32,599 nt of DNA from Chitinophagaceae bacterium (GTDB lineage Bacteria > Bacteroidota > Bacteroidia > Chitinophagales > Chitinophagaceae), in the NCBI GenBank assembly GCA_025923075.1, contig JAICGN010000042.1, positions 1 through 32,599 of the forward strand, read 5' to 3'. The position numbers were made by a program, and so were the translations under genes. How positions within the stretch are numbered: position 1 is the stretch's first letter; every line of letters starts with the position of its first letter. Positions 17,890 to 26,298 of this stretch are shown here, in pieces. The notes under the pieces are model-generated. The model had not been told where the DNA came from. It was given only the letters and a program-made list of their open reading frames with translations, and searched no databases.

Positions 17890-19116
17890 ATGCTAAAAAT
17901 CTCAGATCGTGGCCAGCAAATGCCGGCGTCCCCGATACGTAAGCTTGTTCCCTACGCTGAAGGAGCAAAGAAAAAGGGAATAAAAGTTTATCATTTGAAT
18001 ATTGGTCAGCCCGATATTGAAACACCGCCGGCGATACTGGATGCTGTTCGTAACACAGAGATTAAAGTGCTGGAATATAGTCACAGTGCCGGTAATGAAA
18101 GCTATCGCCGAAAGCTTGTAGAATATTATAAGAAAGTAGGAATCGATGTTACTCATGAGCAGATCATTATTACAACGGGTGGCAGTGAAGCTATTATGTT
18201 TGGCTTTTTCTGTTGTTTGAATGCCGGTGACGAAGTGATCATCCCTGAACCATTTTATGCGAACTATAATGGTTTTGCCTGTGCAGCAGGTGTCAATGTA
18301 ATTCCTATTACTTCACATATCGAAACCGGTTTTGCCCTGCCTCCTATTGAAGACTTTGAAAAAGTAATTACACCAAAAACAAAGGCCATTATCATTTGCA
18401 GCCCTAATAATCCAACCGGCTATTTGTATAGTCGAAATGAAATGGAGGCGTTGAAAAAGATATGCATTAAATATGATCTGTATTTGTTCAGCGATGAAGC
18501 TTATCGTGAATTTTGCTACGATGGCGAATATGTAAGCGCGATGCATCTTTCAGGCCTGGAAAAAAATGTGGTACTGATGGATACCATTTCAAAAAGATAC
18601 AGTGCTTGCGGGGCCAGATTAGGAGCATTCGTTACTAAAAATAAAGATGTATATAATACGGCGATGAAATTTGCGCAGGCAAGACTTTCTCCTCCTGGTC
18701 TTGCACAAATAATGGGTGAAGCAGCAGTTGACCTTCCTGATACATATTTTGATGCGCCAAAAGCCGAATACCTTGCAAGAAGAGATCTGCTTGTTAGCAG
18801 ATTAAATAAAATGCAAGGGGTGTTTTGCCCAAATCCGGGTGGCGCATTTTATGCCATTGCAAAACTTCCGATCGATGATTCCGATAAGTTTTGCCAATGG
18901 CTATTAGAAAGCTTTTCTTACAACGATCAAACGGTGATGCTGGCCCCGGCAACTGGATTTTATGGCACAGCGGGTTTAGGGAAGGACGAAGTCCGATTGG
19001 CTTATGTACTAAATCTTGATGCTCTTAATGCAGCAATGGATTGTTTGGAAAAAGCATTAGAGAAATATCCGGGTAGAGTGATGGCTAAAGGGTTAAGAAC
19101 GGCAACCGCAAAATAG
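17890..19116 (+). CDS. PLP-dependent class I/II aminotransferase
   Basis: A 408-residue cytosolic fold-type I aminotransferase, normal length for the AspC-like family. Residues seen are the N-terminal SPIRKLVPYAEGAKKKGIKV, the substrate-loop IGQPDIETPP, the cofactor-phosphate region TTGGSEAIMFGF, SPNNPTGYLYS, the Asp of SDEAYREF, and the PLP Schiff-base lysine K235 in TISKRYSACGARLG. The Arg that binds the substrate carboxylate is probably in DEVRLAYVLN near the C-terminus. It transfers an amino group between an amino acid and a 2-oxoacid; the substrate pair (aspartate or another) cannot be settled from sequence. It has its own candidate promoter and follows a strong terminator, so it is not in the DUF1573 operon. 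Confidence 0.93.
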   Translation: MLKISDRGQQMPASPIRKLVPYAEGAKKKGIKVYHLNIGQPDIETPPAILDAVRNTEIKVLEYSHSAGNESYRRKLVEYYKKVGIDVTHEQIIITTGGSEAIMFGFFCCLNAGDEVIIPEPFYANYNGFACAAGVNVIPITSHIETGFALPPIEDFEKVITPKTKAIIICSPNNPTGYLYSRNEMEALKKICIKYDLYLFSDEAYREFCYDGEYVSAMHLSGLEKNVVLMDTISKRYSACGARLGAFVTKNKDVYNTAMKFAQARLSPPGLAQIMGEAAVDLPDTYFDAPKAEYLARRDLLVSRLNKMQGVFCPNPGGAFYAIAKLPIDDSDKFCQWLLESFSYNDQTVMLAPATGFYGTAGLGKDEVRLAYVLNLDALNAAMDCLEKALEKYPGRVMAKGLRTATAK

Positions 19117-19337
19117 CCGTTGCTATCCTTTTATTGTACAAATGCCTTAGCACAGATCTTTTTGATCCTTTCATATCATCCGGTTCAGCGTTTAACCTTC
19201 GTAGGGGCTTTCAATATTTTTAAAAATGATGGAAAAACAGTTGTTAGTATTTCAAAAAAACATTTATCTTTTGCTCCTGAAATAACCCACCTGTATTTCA
19301 ACGTTCATCTTATTTAATCATACTAAAACAAACTGAC

Positions 19338-20147
19338 ATGAGACAAATGTTGAAACCATTAGCCTTTCTGCTTATTGCAGGTGTTGCGCTTAGTGCATGC
19401 AAAAAAGAGGTAAAGGATGAAGGGGTGCAAGAAGAAATTTCCCAGGAAACGTTGACAAAAATCTATACTCACGGTTTTGGGACAACCAATGTTCAGAGGG
19501 TGGAGGAAGGATATCTGGTAGAAGGAGACATTATTCTTACAGAAGAATTCCTGAACTCAACTCCTGGCGGAGACTTTCTTCTTATTGCAAACACTGAGCA
19601 GTACCGTACTACAAACCTCGTATCAGGTGCGAGAGTTATAACAGTTAGTCTGGATTCAAAACTTGCTGCACTCTCAGGCTATCCTGAAGCGCTGGCGGAA
19701 ATGGTAAGGAGATATAATGCAGAAACGCTTAGACTGACTTTTCAGATAGTCAGTTCGAATGGTAATATCAGGTTCGTCAATGCTAATGGTCCTTATCTTG
19801 CGTCAGCAGGATTTCCCAACAATTCGGGCGATCCTTACGGCCAGGTAAAAGTATATTCCCGGAATATCGGAACCGGCACTTCTTCCACTTTCATTAATTT
19901 TCTTGCAACAATCCTGGCACACGAAGCCGGACATTGTATCGGTTTCCGCCATACCGACTATGCGGATCGCAGCTATAGCTGTGGCGGCGCATATGCCAAT
20001 GAAGGAGCATCTTCCATTGGCGCTATTCACATTCCTGGCACACCTACAGGTCCGGATCCCAAGTCCTGGATGTTAGCTTGCATCAGCAGGAACGAAAACA
20101 GACCATTTAATGCTAATGACAGAGAAGCTTTGGACTATCTATATTAG
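19338..20147 (+). CDS. M57-type zinc metalloprotease lipoprotein
   Basis: 269 residues. The lipobox LSAC with Cys21 after a hydrophobic signal (LAFLLIAGVALSAC) marks an outer-membrane or periplasmic lipoprotein. Zinc ligands are in AHEAGHCIGFRH (H195, H199, H205, catalytic E196), followed by TD, the HExxHxxGxxH pattern of metzincin-like proteases. Overall layout (TLTKIYTHGFGTTNVQRVEE, YLVEGDIILTEEFL, and the ending NDREALDYLY) matches the Bacteroidota family annotated as M57 or dual-action HEIGH metallopeptidase. It lies between the aminotransferase and a bidirectional terminator, with a 221-base spacer upstream in which I see no gene. The physiological substrate is unknown. Confidence 0.88.
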   Translation: MRQMLKPLAFLLIAGVALSACKKEVKDEGVQEEISQETLTKIYTHGFGTTNVQRVEEGYLVEGDIILTEEFLNSTPGGDFLLIANTEQYRTTNLVSGARVITVSLDSKLAALSGYPEALAEMVRRYNAETLRLTFQIVSSNGNIRFVNANGPYLASAGFPNNSGDPYGQVKVYSRNIGTGTSSTFINFLATILAHEAGHCIGFRHTDYADRSYSCGGAYANEGASSIGAIHIPGTPTGPDPKSWMLACISRNENRPFNANDREALDYLY

Positions 20148-20165
20148 ATTGCAAAAAATATTTCA

Positions 20166-20195
20166 TAAAAGCCGCTCGTAAGCGGCTTTTATTTT
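20166..20195. terminator. Bidirectional terminator between convergent genes
   Basis: Arms gccgct (20171-20176) and agcggc (20181-20186) enclose the loop cgta. The hairpin has ataaaa on its left and ttttattttt on its right, so it can stop transcription from both sides. The stop codon of the minus-strand methyltransferase (20189) lies inside the right-hand T tract. Confidence 0.85.
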
Positions 20196-21136
20196 TCTAT
20201 GACATAGCAAACACGATTGATCCTTCCCTGAAAATCGAATGGACTTGTTTGCCGGGTAATATCTTTTATTACTGCAGAACTGATTGCCTTGCCATCAAGA
20301 ATGAATTTTCTATAATTAGTGCTGAAATAAATCTTCCCTCCTGAATGCAGAAGTCGTAAACAATTGTTGATCAAGTCTACATGATCCCGCTGAATATCCA
20401 AAACATCTTCCATCCGTTTACTGTTGCTGAATGTTGGAGGGTCAAGTATTATTAAATCAAAGGAATTCCTTGGAATAGTGCCTAAATACTTTAAAACATC
20501 CGCCTGTATGAATTTATATGTAACCAAATCAGAAAAACCATTAAGCTGCATATTTCTTTGTGCCCAGCCGAGATAAGTTTTGGACAGATCGACTGTCACT
20601 ACTTCTTTGGCACCACCGGCCGCAGCATACACTGAAAAAGTACCGGTATAGGAGAATAAATTCAAGACCTTCTTTTCCTTTGCCTCGGCCTTAACCTTCG
20701 CTCTTGTCATCCTGTGATCTAAAAACAAACCTGTATCAAGGTAATCGCTGAGATTAACGATAAACTTTAACCCGTTCTCTTCTACAATAAATTCCTTTTT
20801 CTTTTCCTCGGTTTTCTGATATTGCCCAAGCCGACCGGGCTTTCTTTGCCGGAGTTTTAAAAATATATTTTCATTCTTAACCTTCAATATTTCACGGATA
20901 ACGGTAATACTTTTCTCCATCCAGTCCTCATGCTCTTCTTCATTCATCCCATGGCGACGTCTATACTCCGCTATGTAAATATTTTGATCATAGATCTCAA
21001 TACAAAATGGAAATTCCGGCAGATCATGATCATATATCCTGTAACAGCTTACTGCAAGCTTTTTTGCCTGTTTACCCAGGTGCCGGAACACTTTTTCCAG
21101 CCTGTTACGAAACATTATAAATTTATCATCCGACAT
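20189..21136 (-). CDS. rlmK: RlmK-like 23S rRNA (guanine-N7) methyltransferase, stand-alone
   Basis: A 315-residue SAM-dependent methyltransferase that corresponds to the C-terminal (RlmK) half of the E. coli RlmL fusion protein, which makes m7G2069 in 23S rRNA. Shared landmarks are FRNRLEKVFRHLGKQ, CYRIYDHDLPEFPF, FIVNLSDYLDTGLFLDHR, the SAM motif NLFSYTGTFSVYAAAGGAKE, VDLSKTYLGWAQRNMQLNG and DPPTFSNSKRMEDVLDIQRD. The N-terminal THUMP/RlmL half is absent, so here the domain is a separate protein. It diverges from the nuclease gene at 21199. The rRNA target is inferred from homology; a different G could be modified. Confidence 0.85.
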   Translation of the reverse strand: MSDDKFIMFRNRLEKVFRHLGKQAKKLAVSCYRIYDHDLPEFPFCIEIYDQNIYIAEYRRRHGMNEEEHEDWMEKSITVIREILKVKNENIFLKLRQRKPGRLGQYQKTEEKKKEFIVEENGLKFIVNLSDYLDTGLFLDHRMTRAKVKAEAKEKKVLNLFSYTGTFSVYAAAGGAKEVVTVDLSKTYLGWAQRNMQLNGFSDLVTYKFIQADVLKYLGTIPRNSFDLIILDPPTFSNSKRMEDVLDIQRDHVDLINNCLRLLHSGGKIYFSTNYRKFILDGKAISSAVIKDITRQTSPFDFQGRINRVCYVIEK

Positions 21137-21198
21137 AGGAAATATTTTGCGAACTTAGTCTGCTTTTTTTACAATCTGATAAGAAGCCTGAGTAAATC

Positions 21199-22608
21199 AT
21201 GTACGCTATAGTTGACATAGAAACTACCGGAAGTTACGCCTCAGCCAATGGAATTACAGAAGTGGCTATTTATGTCTTTGATGGCAAACAAATCATTGAC
21301 AAATTTGAAACGTTGATCAATCCGGGGCAACCAATACCAAGGTATATTCAATCATTTACCGGTATTACGGATGAGATGGTTGCAAGTGCACCGGAGTTTG
21401 AAAAAGTAGCCGAAAAGATCTTTTGTTTGCTTAATGAAAATGTTTTTATAGCGCACAATGTAAATTTTGATTATAGTTTTTTAAAAAGTCACTTATCAAG
21501 AGCAGGGCATGAGTTAAGATCAAAAAAACTTTGCACAGTGCGCCTGAGCAGGAAAATATTTCCGGGATTTCCTTCTTACAGTCTCGGCAATCTTTGCCGG
21601 TGCCTTGAAATAAACATTAATAATCGTCATCGTGCTGGTGGCGATGCTGAAGCGACAGTGAAAGTATTCAGCAAGTTGTTGGAAAATGATAAAGAAGATT
21701 TTATTGCGAAAAGCCTGCTGCGAAATTCAAAAGAGCAGTGCTTGCCACCCAATGTTCCCAAACAGCATTTTGAGATATTACCCACGACTCCCGGCGTCTA
21801 TTATTTTCACGATGCGAAGGGAAAAATAATCTATGTCGGAAAAGCAATCAATATCCGCAACCGTGTGAACAGTCATTTCAGTAATAATTCTGAAAGCAGG
21901 CAAAAACAAAATTTTATTACGCATATTCATTCTATTAGTTATAAAAGTTGTGCAACAGAATTAATGGCCTGCATACTTGAATCTGTGGAAATAAAAAAAT
22001 ACTGGCCTAAGTTTAATTACTCGCAAAAACATTGGGAAGACATATTTGGCATTTATACGTATGAAGACAGGAACGGCTACCTGCGCCTCGCGATTGAAAA
22101 AAACAAAAAGAATCTCAAACCTGTTCATACATTTCATAATTTATCGGAAGGTTATACCTGGCTCCGAACTGTTATTGAGGAGTATGGTCTATGCGCCAAA
22201 TTATGTTTTTTGGAAAAAGCTGACGGGGCCTGCACAGGCACGGCAAATGGATCATGCAAAGGAGCCTGTATTAAACAAGAAAGTAAAGCTGCCTATAACA
22301 AACGTGTAGAAAAAGCAATTACAGAAATGAATGATGAAACATCGTATGCCATTATAGACAGAGGGCTTGAGGAAACAGAACTATCATGCATACTTGTTGA
22401 TAACGGAAAATTTTTTGGTATGGGTTACTTGCCTTCTGAATATGATCCTGCTAATATTGACGAAATAAAAACATATTTGACATCCTACAGGGGAAACAAT
22501 TACATACGAAATCTTCTTACCGGCCATAGAGAAAAATTTCCTTCTGCAATTATTAACCTGACAGAAAGAAACAATAACAAGTACGTAAAGAAAGACTTGA
22601 ACTTATGA
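21199..22608 (+). CDS. DEDDh exonuclease fused to a UvrC/Cho-like GIY-YIG nuclease
   Basis: 469 residues. Residues 1-165 are a DnaQ-like 3'-5' exonuclease with D6 and E8 (VDIETTG), D91 (HNVNFDYSFL), and H144/D149 (HRAGGDAEAT), a complete DEDDh set. Residues about 192-275 are a GIY-YIG domain (TTPGVYYF, IIYVGKAINIRNRVNSHF, ELMACILESVEIKKYWPKFN) like the N-terminal nuclease of UvrC or Cho. Residues 336-357 have four cysteines spaced C-x8-C-x7-C-x3-C, resembling the metal-cluster cysteines of UvrC. There is no UVR motif or RNase H-like C-terminal nuclease. It probably acts in DNA repair. A 28-base gap separates it from the FKBP gene on the same strand. Confidence 0.9.
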   Translation: MYAIVDIETTGSYASANGITEVAIYVFDGKQIIDKFETLINPGQPIPRYIQSFTGITDEMVASAPEFEKVAEKIFCLLNENVFIAHNVNFDYSFLKSHLSRAGHELRSKKLCTVRLSRKIFPGFPSYSLGNLCRCLEININNRHRAGGDAEATVKVFSKLLENDKEDFIAKSLLRNSKEQCLPPNVPKQHFEILPTTPGVYYFHDAKGKIIYVGKAINIRNRVNSHFSNNSESRQKQNFITHIHSISYKSCATELMACILESVEIKKYWPKFNYSQKHWEDIFGIYTYEDRNGYLRLAIEKNKKNLKPVHTFHNLSEGYTWLRTVIEEYGLCAKLCFLEKADGACTGTANGSCKGACIKQESKAAYNKRVEKAITEMNDETSYAIIDRGLEETELSCILVDNGKFFGMGYLPSEYDPANIDEIKTYLTSYRGNNYIRNLLTGHREKFPSAIINLTERNNNKYVKKDLNL

Positions 22609-22636
22609 GCTATATTTGCCTGCCAAAAAAAATTTT

Positions 22637-23599
22637 ATGCTAAGAATATTCTGTTTGACTTTATCTATATTTTTTACAACTTTTATTTTTTCGCAGAATA
22701 CAAAAACAGTCAGCGCACAAAAAGCGCCGGTGCAAAAGCCTACGGCTCCTAAACCTGTATTGAAAGATCTGCGGGATTCAGCCAGTTATACTGCAGGAAT
22801 ACATGTGGTCAATAAATATCGTTCGGAAAATGTCTACAATTTTAACAGCTCCGTTGTCGCCAGGTGTATAAATGACATCCAATCGAACAAGCCCCCGCTT
22901 ATTGGGATTAACGATGCCGATAAAATCATCCTGGCCTACCAGGATACACTGAAGGCAAAGCCAACAATGACACAGAAGTCTTCCAAACCAGGAACAGCAC
23001 TAAACAACATAAGAGATTCAGCAAGCTATGTTGCTGGTATATATATTGTAAACTTTTTTCGCAAGTTCGAGATCACCGATCTCAATGGCGCTGTTATTTC
23101 AAGAGCAATAGATGATTTACAAAATAAGAAAAAACCGTTGCTCAATGACAGCCTGGCTAATATGGCCGCGATGCGATATCAGCTGCAGCTGATGGAAGTT
23201 AAAAATAAAAGTACGATCGATGCAGGAAAGAAATTTCTTGCTGAAAATAAAAAGAGACCAACAGTAAAAGTTACCAAAAGCGGTTTACAATACGAGATCA
23301 TTACCCAGGGCACCGGTAAGATTCCAACTGAAAAAGACACCGTATCCTGTAATTATACAGGTTCATTTATTGACGGCACTGAATTTAATAATTCTTACAA
23401 AATGGGGAAGCCCATTTCCTTTGCCGTCACCGGTGTAATTAAAGGCTGGACAGAAGCGTTGCAAATGATGCCTATCGGGTCAAAATGGAAATTATTTGTT
23501 CCTTATACGCTGGCGTACGGACCAGGACAATATCAGGCTATCCCGGGCGGATCTACCCTGGTATTTGAAATAGAATTGCTTGGCGTTACAAATAAATAG
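22637..23599 (+). CDS. Secreted FKBP-type peptidyl-prolyl isomerase with duplicated N-terminal domain
   Basis: I use the ATG at 22637 (320 aa), which begins a signal peptide (MLRIFCLTLSIFFTTFIFSQ); the frame reaches 22616 only through a TTG. Two related segments of about 65 residues follow: LKDLRDSASYTAGIHVVNKY...ARCINDIQSNKPPL and LNNIRDSASYVAGIYIVNFF...SRAIDDLQNKKKPL. Each resembles the Mip/FkpA N-terminal dimerisation helix region. The C-terminal ~100 residues are an FKBP domain (GLQYEIITQGTGKIP, VSCNYTGSFIDGTEF, VIKGWTEALQMMPIGSKW, PYTLAYGP, GSTLVFEIELLGV). The position equivalent to FKBP12 Asp37 appears to be Asn (GTEFNNS). It likely assists folding of exported proteins in the periplasm. 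Its stop is one base from the stop of the convergent channel gene. Confidence 0.92.
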   Translation: MLRIFCLTLSIFFTTFIFSQNTKTVSAQKAPVQKPTAPKPVLKDLRDSASYTAGIHVVNKYRSENVYNFNSSVVARCINDIQSNKPPLIGINDADKIILAYQDTLKAKPTMTQKSSKPGTALNNIRDSASYVAGIYIVNFFRKFEITDLNGAVISRAIDDLQNKKKPLLNDSLANMAAMRYQLQLMEVKNKSTIDAGKKFLAENKKRPTVKVTKSGLQYEIITQGTGKIPTEKDTVSCNYTGSFIDGTEFNNSYKMGKPISFAVTGVIKGWTEALQMMPIGSKWKLFVPYTLAYGPGQYQAIPGGSTLVFEIELLGVTNK

Positions 23600-23600
23600 G

Positions 23601-24611
23601 TCAATCAAGATTACTTTTCATTTCCGCAATTTGTGAGCGGGTGCCAAACACAATTACTTTACAACCTTCCGTTACGAGCATTTCATCAGGTGGATTGATT
23701 ATGAATTTGCCTTCTTTATTCTTCATACCCAGACAGCTTACACCCGTTTTATTCCATTCCATCACAACTTTAAGTGGCTTATCCTTTATTTCGGTTGGTA
23801 ATAGATCATAAGAAACAGAATCCATATTTACTGATTCACCATCTTCGCTTGTCAGGAAGTCCATAAATTCAATGATATCTGGTTTTGACACTAGCGTAGC
23901 CATATGAGAGCCACCGATCTTATCAGGCATGATCACATTATCAGCACCGGCCTTTCTTAATTTTGGATAAGCGCTTTCTTCAGAAGCACGGCTGATGATA
24001 TGTAGCTTGTGATTAAGACCTCTTGCGGATAGCACAATAAAAACATTATTGGCATCATCTGGCAGTGCGGTGATCAATGCAACAGCCTTTTCAATCCCCG
24101 CTTTTTTTAGCAGATCATCATCAGTCCCATCTCCTACCAAATAGATAAGTTCAGGAAAAAATGGTAGTGCTTTTTCGATTGACTCTTCTTCTTTCTCAAT
24201 TACCACGAACTCCATATTATGGTTCTTCAGTGTCCTCGCCGCCTGCTGGCCGTTTCTTCCAAAGCCGCAAAGAATAACATGGTGGTTTAATTCGGCAACT
24301 GCTTTCATATTCTTTTTTGTTTTAAAATATTTGTTTATCTCACCGGTGATAACAAATTGAGTAATACGTGCAAAGGCCCATGCAAAAGTGGTCCAACTGG
24401 TGAGAAGTAAAAAAATAGTGAACATTCTTCCTTCGTTGCTCAAAGGCTTCACTTCGTCAAATCCGACCGTGGTAATTGAAATAGTCGTCATGTAAAGAGC
24501 CTCCATAAAAGAATATCCTTCTATTATGATATAGCCCATGGTGCCAACGAAAATCAGCAAAACCAATACAACAAATGGTTGAAGGAGCCGATATGTCCAT
24601 TGTCGTATCAC
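23601..24611 (-). CDS. Two-helix K+ channel with RCK (TrkA-N/TrkA-C) gating domain
   Basis: 336 residues in the inner membrane. TM1 is about 10-30, a pore helix and selectivity filter about 38-55, TM2 about 62-85. Residues about 107-225 are a TrkA-N Rossmann domain (HVILCGFGRNGQQAARTL, the acidic residue in FVVIEKEEE, GDGTDDDLLKKAGIEKA), and about 255-336 a TrkA-C domain. This layout matches MthK-like ligand-gated channels. The filter reads TTVGFDE (T48-V49-G50-F51-D52-E53) in place of TVGYGD, so the second filter glycine is Asp; the codon on the minus strand is GAC. Homologues with TVGFxE filters exist to my recollection, so this may be a subfamily trait. It lies downstream of the cargo gene at 24742 but behind a terminator. 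Confidence 0.9.
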   Translation of the reverse strand: MIRQWTYRLLQPFVVLVLLIFVGTMGYIIIEGYSFMEALYMTTISITTVGFDEVKPLSNEGRMFTIFLLLTSWTTFAWAFARITQFVITGEINKYFKTKKNMKAVAELNHHVILCGFGRNGQQAARTLKNHNMEFVVIEKEEESIEKALPFFPELIYLVGDGTDDDLLKKAGIEKAVALITALPDDANNVFIVLSARGLNHKLHIISRASEESAYPKLRKAGADNVIMPDKIGGSHMATLVSKPDIIEFMDFLTSEDGESVNMDSVSYDLLPTEIKDKPLKVVMEWNKTGVSCLGMKNKEGKFIINPPDEMLVTEGCKVIVFGTRSQIAEMKSNLD

Positions 24612-24685
24612 AGTTACTTTTTATAAAAGTAAACCAGTACGGCGAGTTTCTGAAAAGACTTTGAAGGGCAGACGATTTTTGTATT

Positions 24686-24715
24686 AAATAAAAAAGGGCG
24701 GCTCGAACGCCGCCC
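24686..24715 (-). terminator. Conserved G+C hairpin terminator, cargo gene at 24742
   Basis: Arms gggcggc (24696-24702) and gccgccc (24709-24715) with loop tcgaac; on the minus strand a T run (TTTTTTATTTAATAC) follows. Between hairpin and stop codon is ccgccgttggttaaaacc, which recurs in three further genes of the array. Confidence 0.88.
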
Positions 24716-24741
24716 CCGCCGTTGGTTAAAACCATGTAGTC

Positions 24742-26298
24742 TTAACGTTTTTTCACAACAATTTTTTCTACTGTTTGTTCTCCCGTTTCTGTGTCAACGA
24801 TCCGGATAGTATAGAACCCGGCCAACAGATTATCGATTTGAATATTGTTAGTGGTAACACTCTTCCATTGCTTAATGATCCTGCCATTTAAATCCGACAG
24901 CGATACGTCCCGGGGTGTATTTACATCTGCAAACACAACATTCACTTTGCCATCGGCACTTGGATTTGGATAAACAATTGTTTTTCCTTTTTGACTTCCT
25001 GCTCTTACTGCACGTATTGGGCTGTAAGCATGCTTGCCGTCAATATCAACTTGTCTTAATCGGTACTGGCTTATGCCTTTTGCATTGTTAAGATCTGAAA
25101 AGTCATATTTCAGCAGAGAGTTACTGCTACCATTCGCCGCTTTCGTTTCAACAAATCCCAGGGTCTGCCAAATATTATTGCCAAGATTTCTTTCAACATA
25201 AAATCCCCTGCTGTTCTGTTCACTTACTGTTTCCCATTTTAAAAGAACATTCGAATTGTTGCGTGCCGCAGTAAATAACCTTAATGACACAGGTAGCGGT
25301 GACGCCGCACAAGCCTCTTCAACTACCGGCGTACTCAACGTATTTACAAATTCCCTCGCAGTCACTTCTACATAGATGCCCCATAATGACCAGGGTTCGC
25401 TGCAACAAAAGTCTCCCGGGAGATCAAGCAAACCAGAACTAAATGGAGTTGTAGAATTTACGATGATCGTATCGGAGACAAATAAAAGCGAATCATCACC
25501 ATCAGGTTCTCTTATACCATCCAGGTCATCGGCATAAAGACGGTAAACCACATGAAGGTCAACGGTGCTTGCTGCAGTAAGCGCAACAGAATACTGGAAA
25601 GGAACTGCAGCACAGACTTTTTGAAGAGCAATTGTTGGATCCCCGAAGGACTGACCGATTCCACAGACATAACATTGAGCTTTAGGATCAGGTGCATTTG
25701 AATTAGAACCCCATATATCTGTTTTTATTATTACAGGAGTACCACATGGCGTATTTACTATTACTTTTAAATTAGTGATTTCAAAATGTAATGTATCTGA
25801 GTTTCCTTGCCTGGTTATTGTTGCCATCATCCCGGGTGAATTCAATGGAGAGTTTAAAACAACACTGGGATCATGAGGATAAGTAGTTGCAATATTAGCA
25901 GTAACATTGACCGGTACATCAGGGGCAAATGTGAGATCATTTAGATTTATAAATCCAATATCATTAAATGATTTCCCGGGGTCATCAATCGCAGTTCCCA
26001 GTTGAGCACTTGTGCCGGGGTCGACAGCAGGGGTATTTCCACTGCAATCAAAGATCGGCGGATTTGGATAATCCTGCAGCAACCATGAATGAAAAAATAA
26101 ATACTTAAACCCGGAATTAGTAACAATATCAAACGATACATCGATCGTATATTGACATTTGTTAGGACCTAAGGGGGTTATATCTGTCGAAAACGCCCTC
26201 GCCAGGTTCGGGAACGAAAGGTCGCACTGGGCATTAAGTCGATTAAATGAAAACAAAGCTCCGCTGACAAGAAAAAGAGAAAGTAAAAACTTTTTCAT
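24742..26298 (-). CDS. T9SS cargo protein, ten-cysteine passenger family, copy 1
   Basis: I use the ATG at 26298 (518 aa); the frame extends two codons to a TTG. A signal peptide ending NRLNAQ is followed by a passenger (about 24-338) that I do not recognise. It contains DIVTNSGFKYLFFHSW, QLGTAID, TDIWGSNS, QCYVCG, DLHVVYRLYADD and DFCCSEPW, and has ten cysteines in the same places as in the two sister proteins. Residues about 340-430 are an FN3-like beta domain (LPVSLRLFTAARN, GFYVERN, GISQYRLRQVDIDG). Residues about 438-518 are a type A sorting domain (GKTIVYPNPSADGKV, GFYTIRIVDTETGEQ, ending VEKIVVKKR). No catalytic residues stand out. It is presumably a disulphide-stabilised surface protein of unknown role. 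Confidence 0.88.
   Translation of the reverse strand: MKKFLLSLFLVSGALFSFNRLNAQCDLSFPNLARAFSTDITPLGPNKCQYTIDVSFDIVTNSGFKYLFFHSWLLQDYPNPPIFDCSGNTPAVDPGTSAQLGTAIDDPGKSFNDIGFINLNDLTFAPDVPVNVTANIATTYPHDPSVVLNSPLNSPGMMATITRQGNSDTLHFEITNLKVIVNTPCGTPVIIKTDIWGSNSNAPDPKAQCYVCGIGQSFGDPTIALQKVCAAVPFQYSVALTAASTVDLHVVYRLYADDLDGIREPDGDDSLLFVSDTIIVNSTTPFSSGLLDLPGDFCCSEPWSLWGIYVEVTAREFVNTLSTPVVEEACAASPLPVSLRLFTAARNNSNVLLKWETVSEQNSRGFYVERNLGNNIWQTLGFVETKAANGSSNSLLKYDFSDLNNAKGISQYRLRQVDIDGKHAYSPIRAVRAGSQKGKTIVYPNPSADGKVNVVFADVNTPRDVSLSDLNGRIIKQWKSVTTNNIQIDNLLAGFYTIRIVDTETGEQTVEKIVVKKR

Noticed and set aside
19120-19317. 65-codon frame after the aminotransferase
   Set aside because: No motif, no signal peptide and no promoter of its own. 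The spacer before the M57 gene is a simpler reading.
24457-24735. 92-codon minus-strand frame overlapping the channel start
   Set aside because: It overlaps the channel gene in another frame and runs through the terminator hairpin of the cargo gene.
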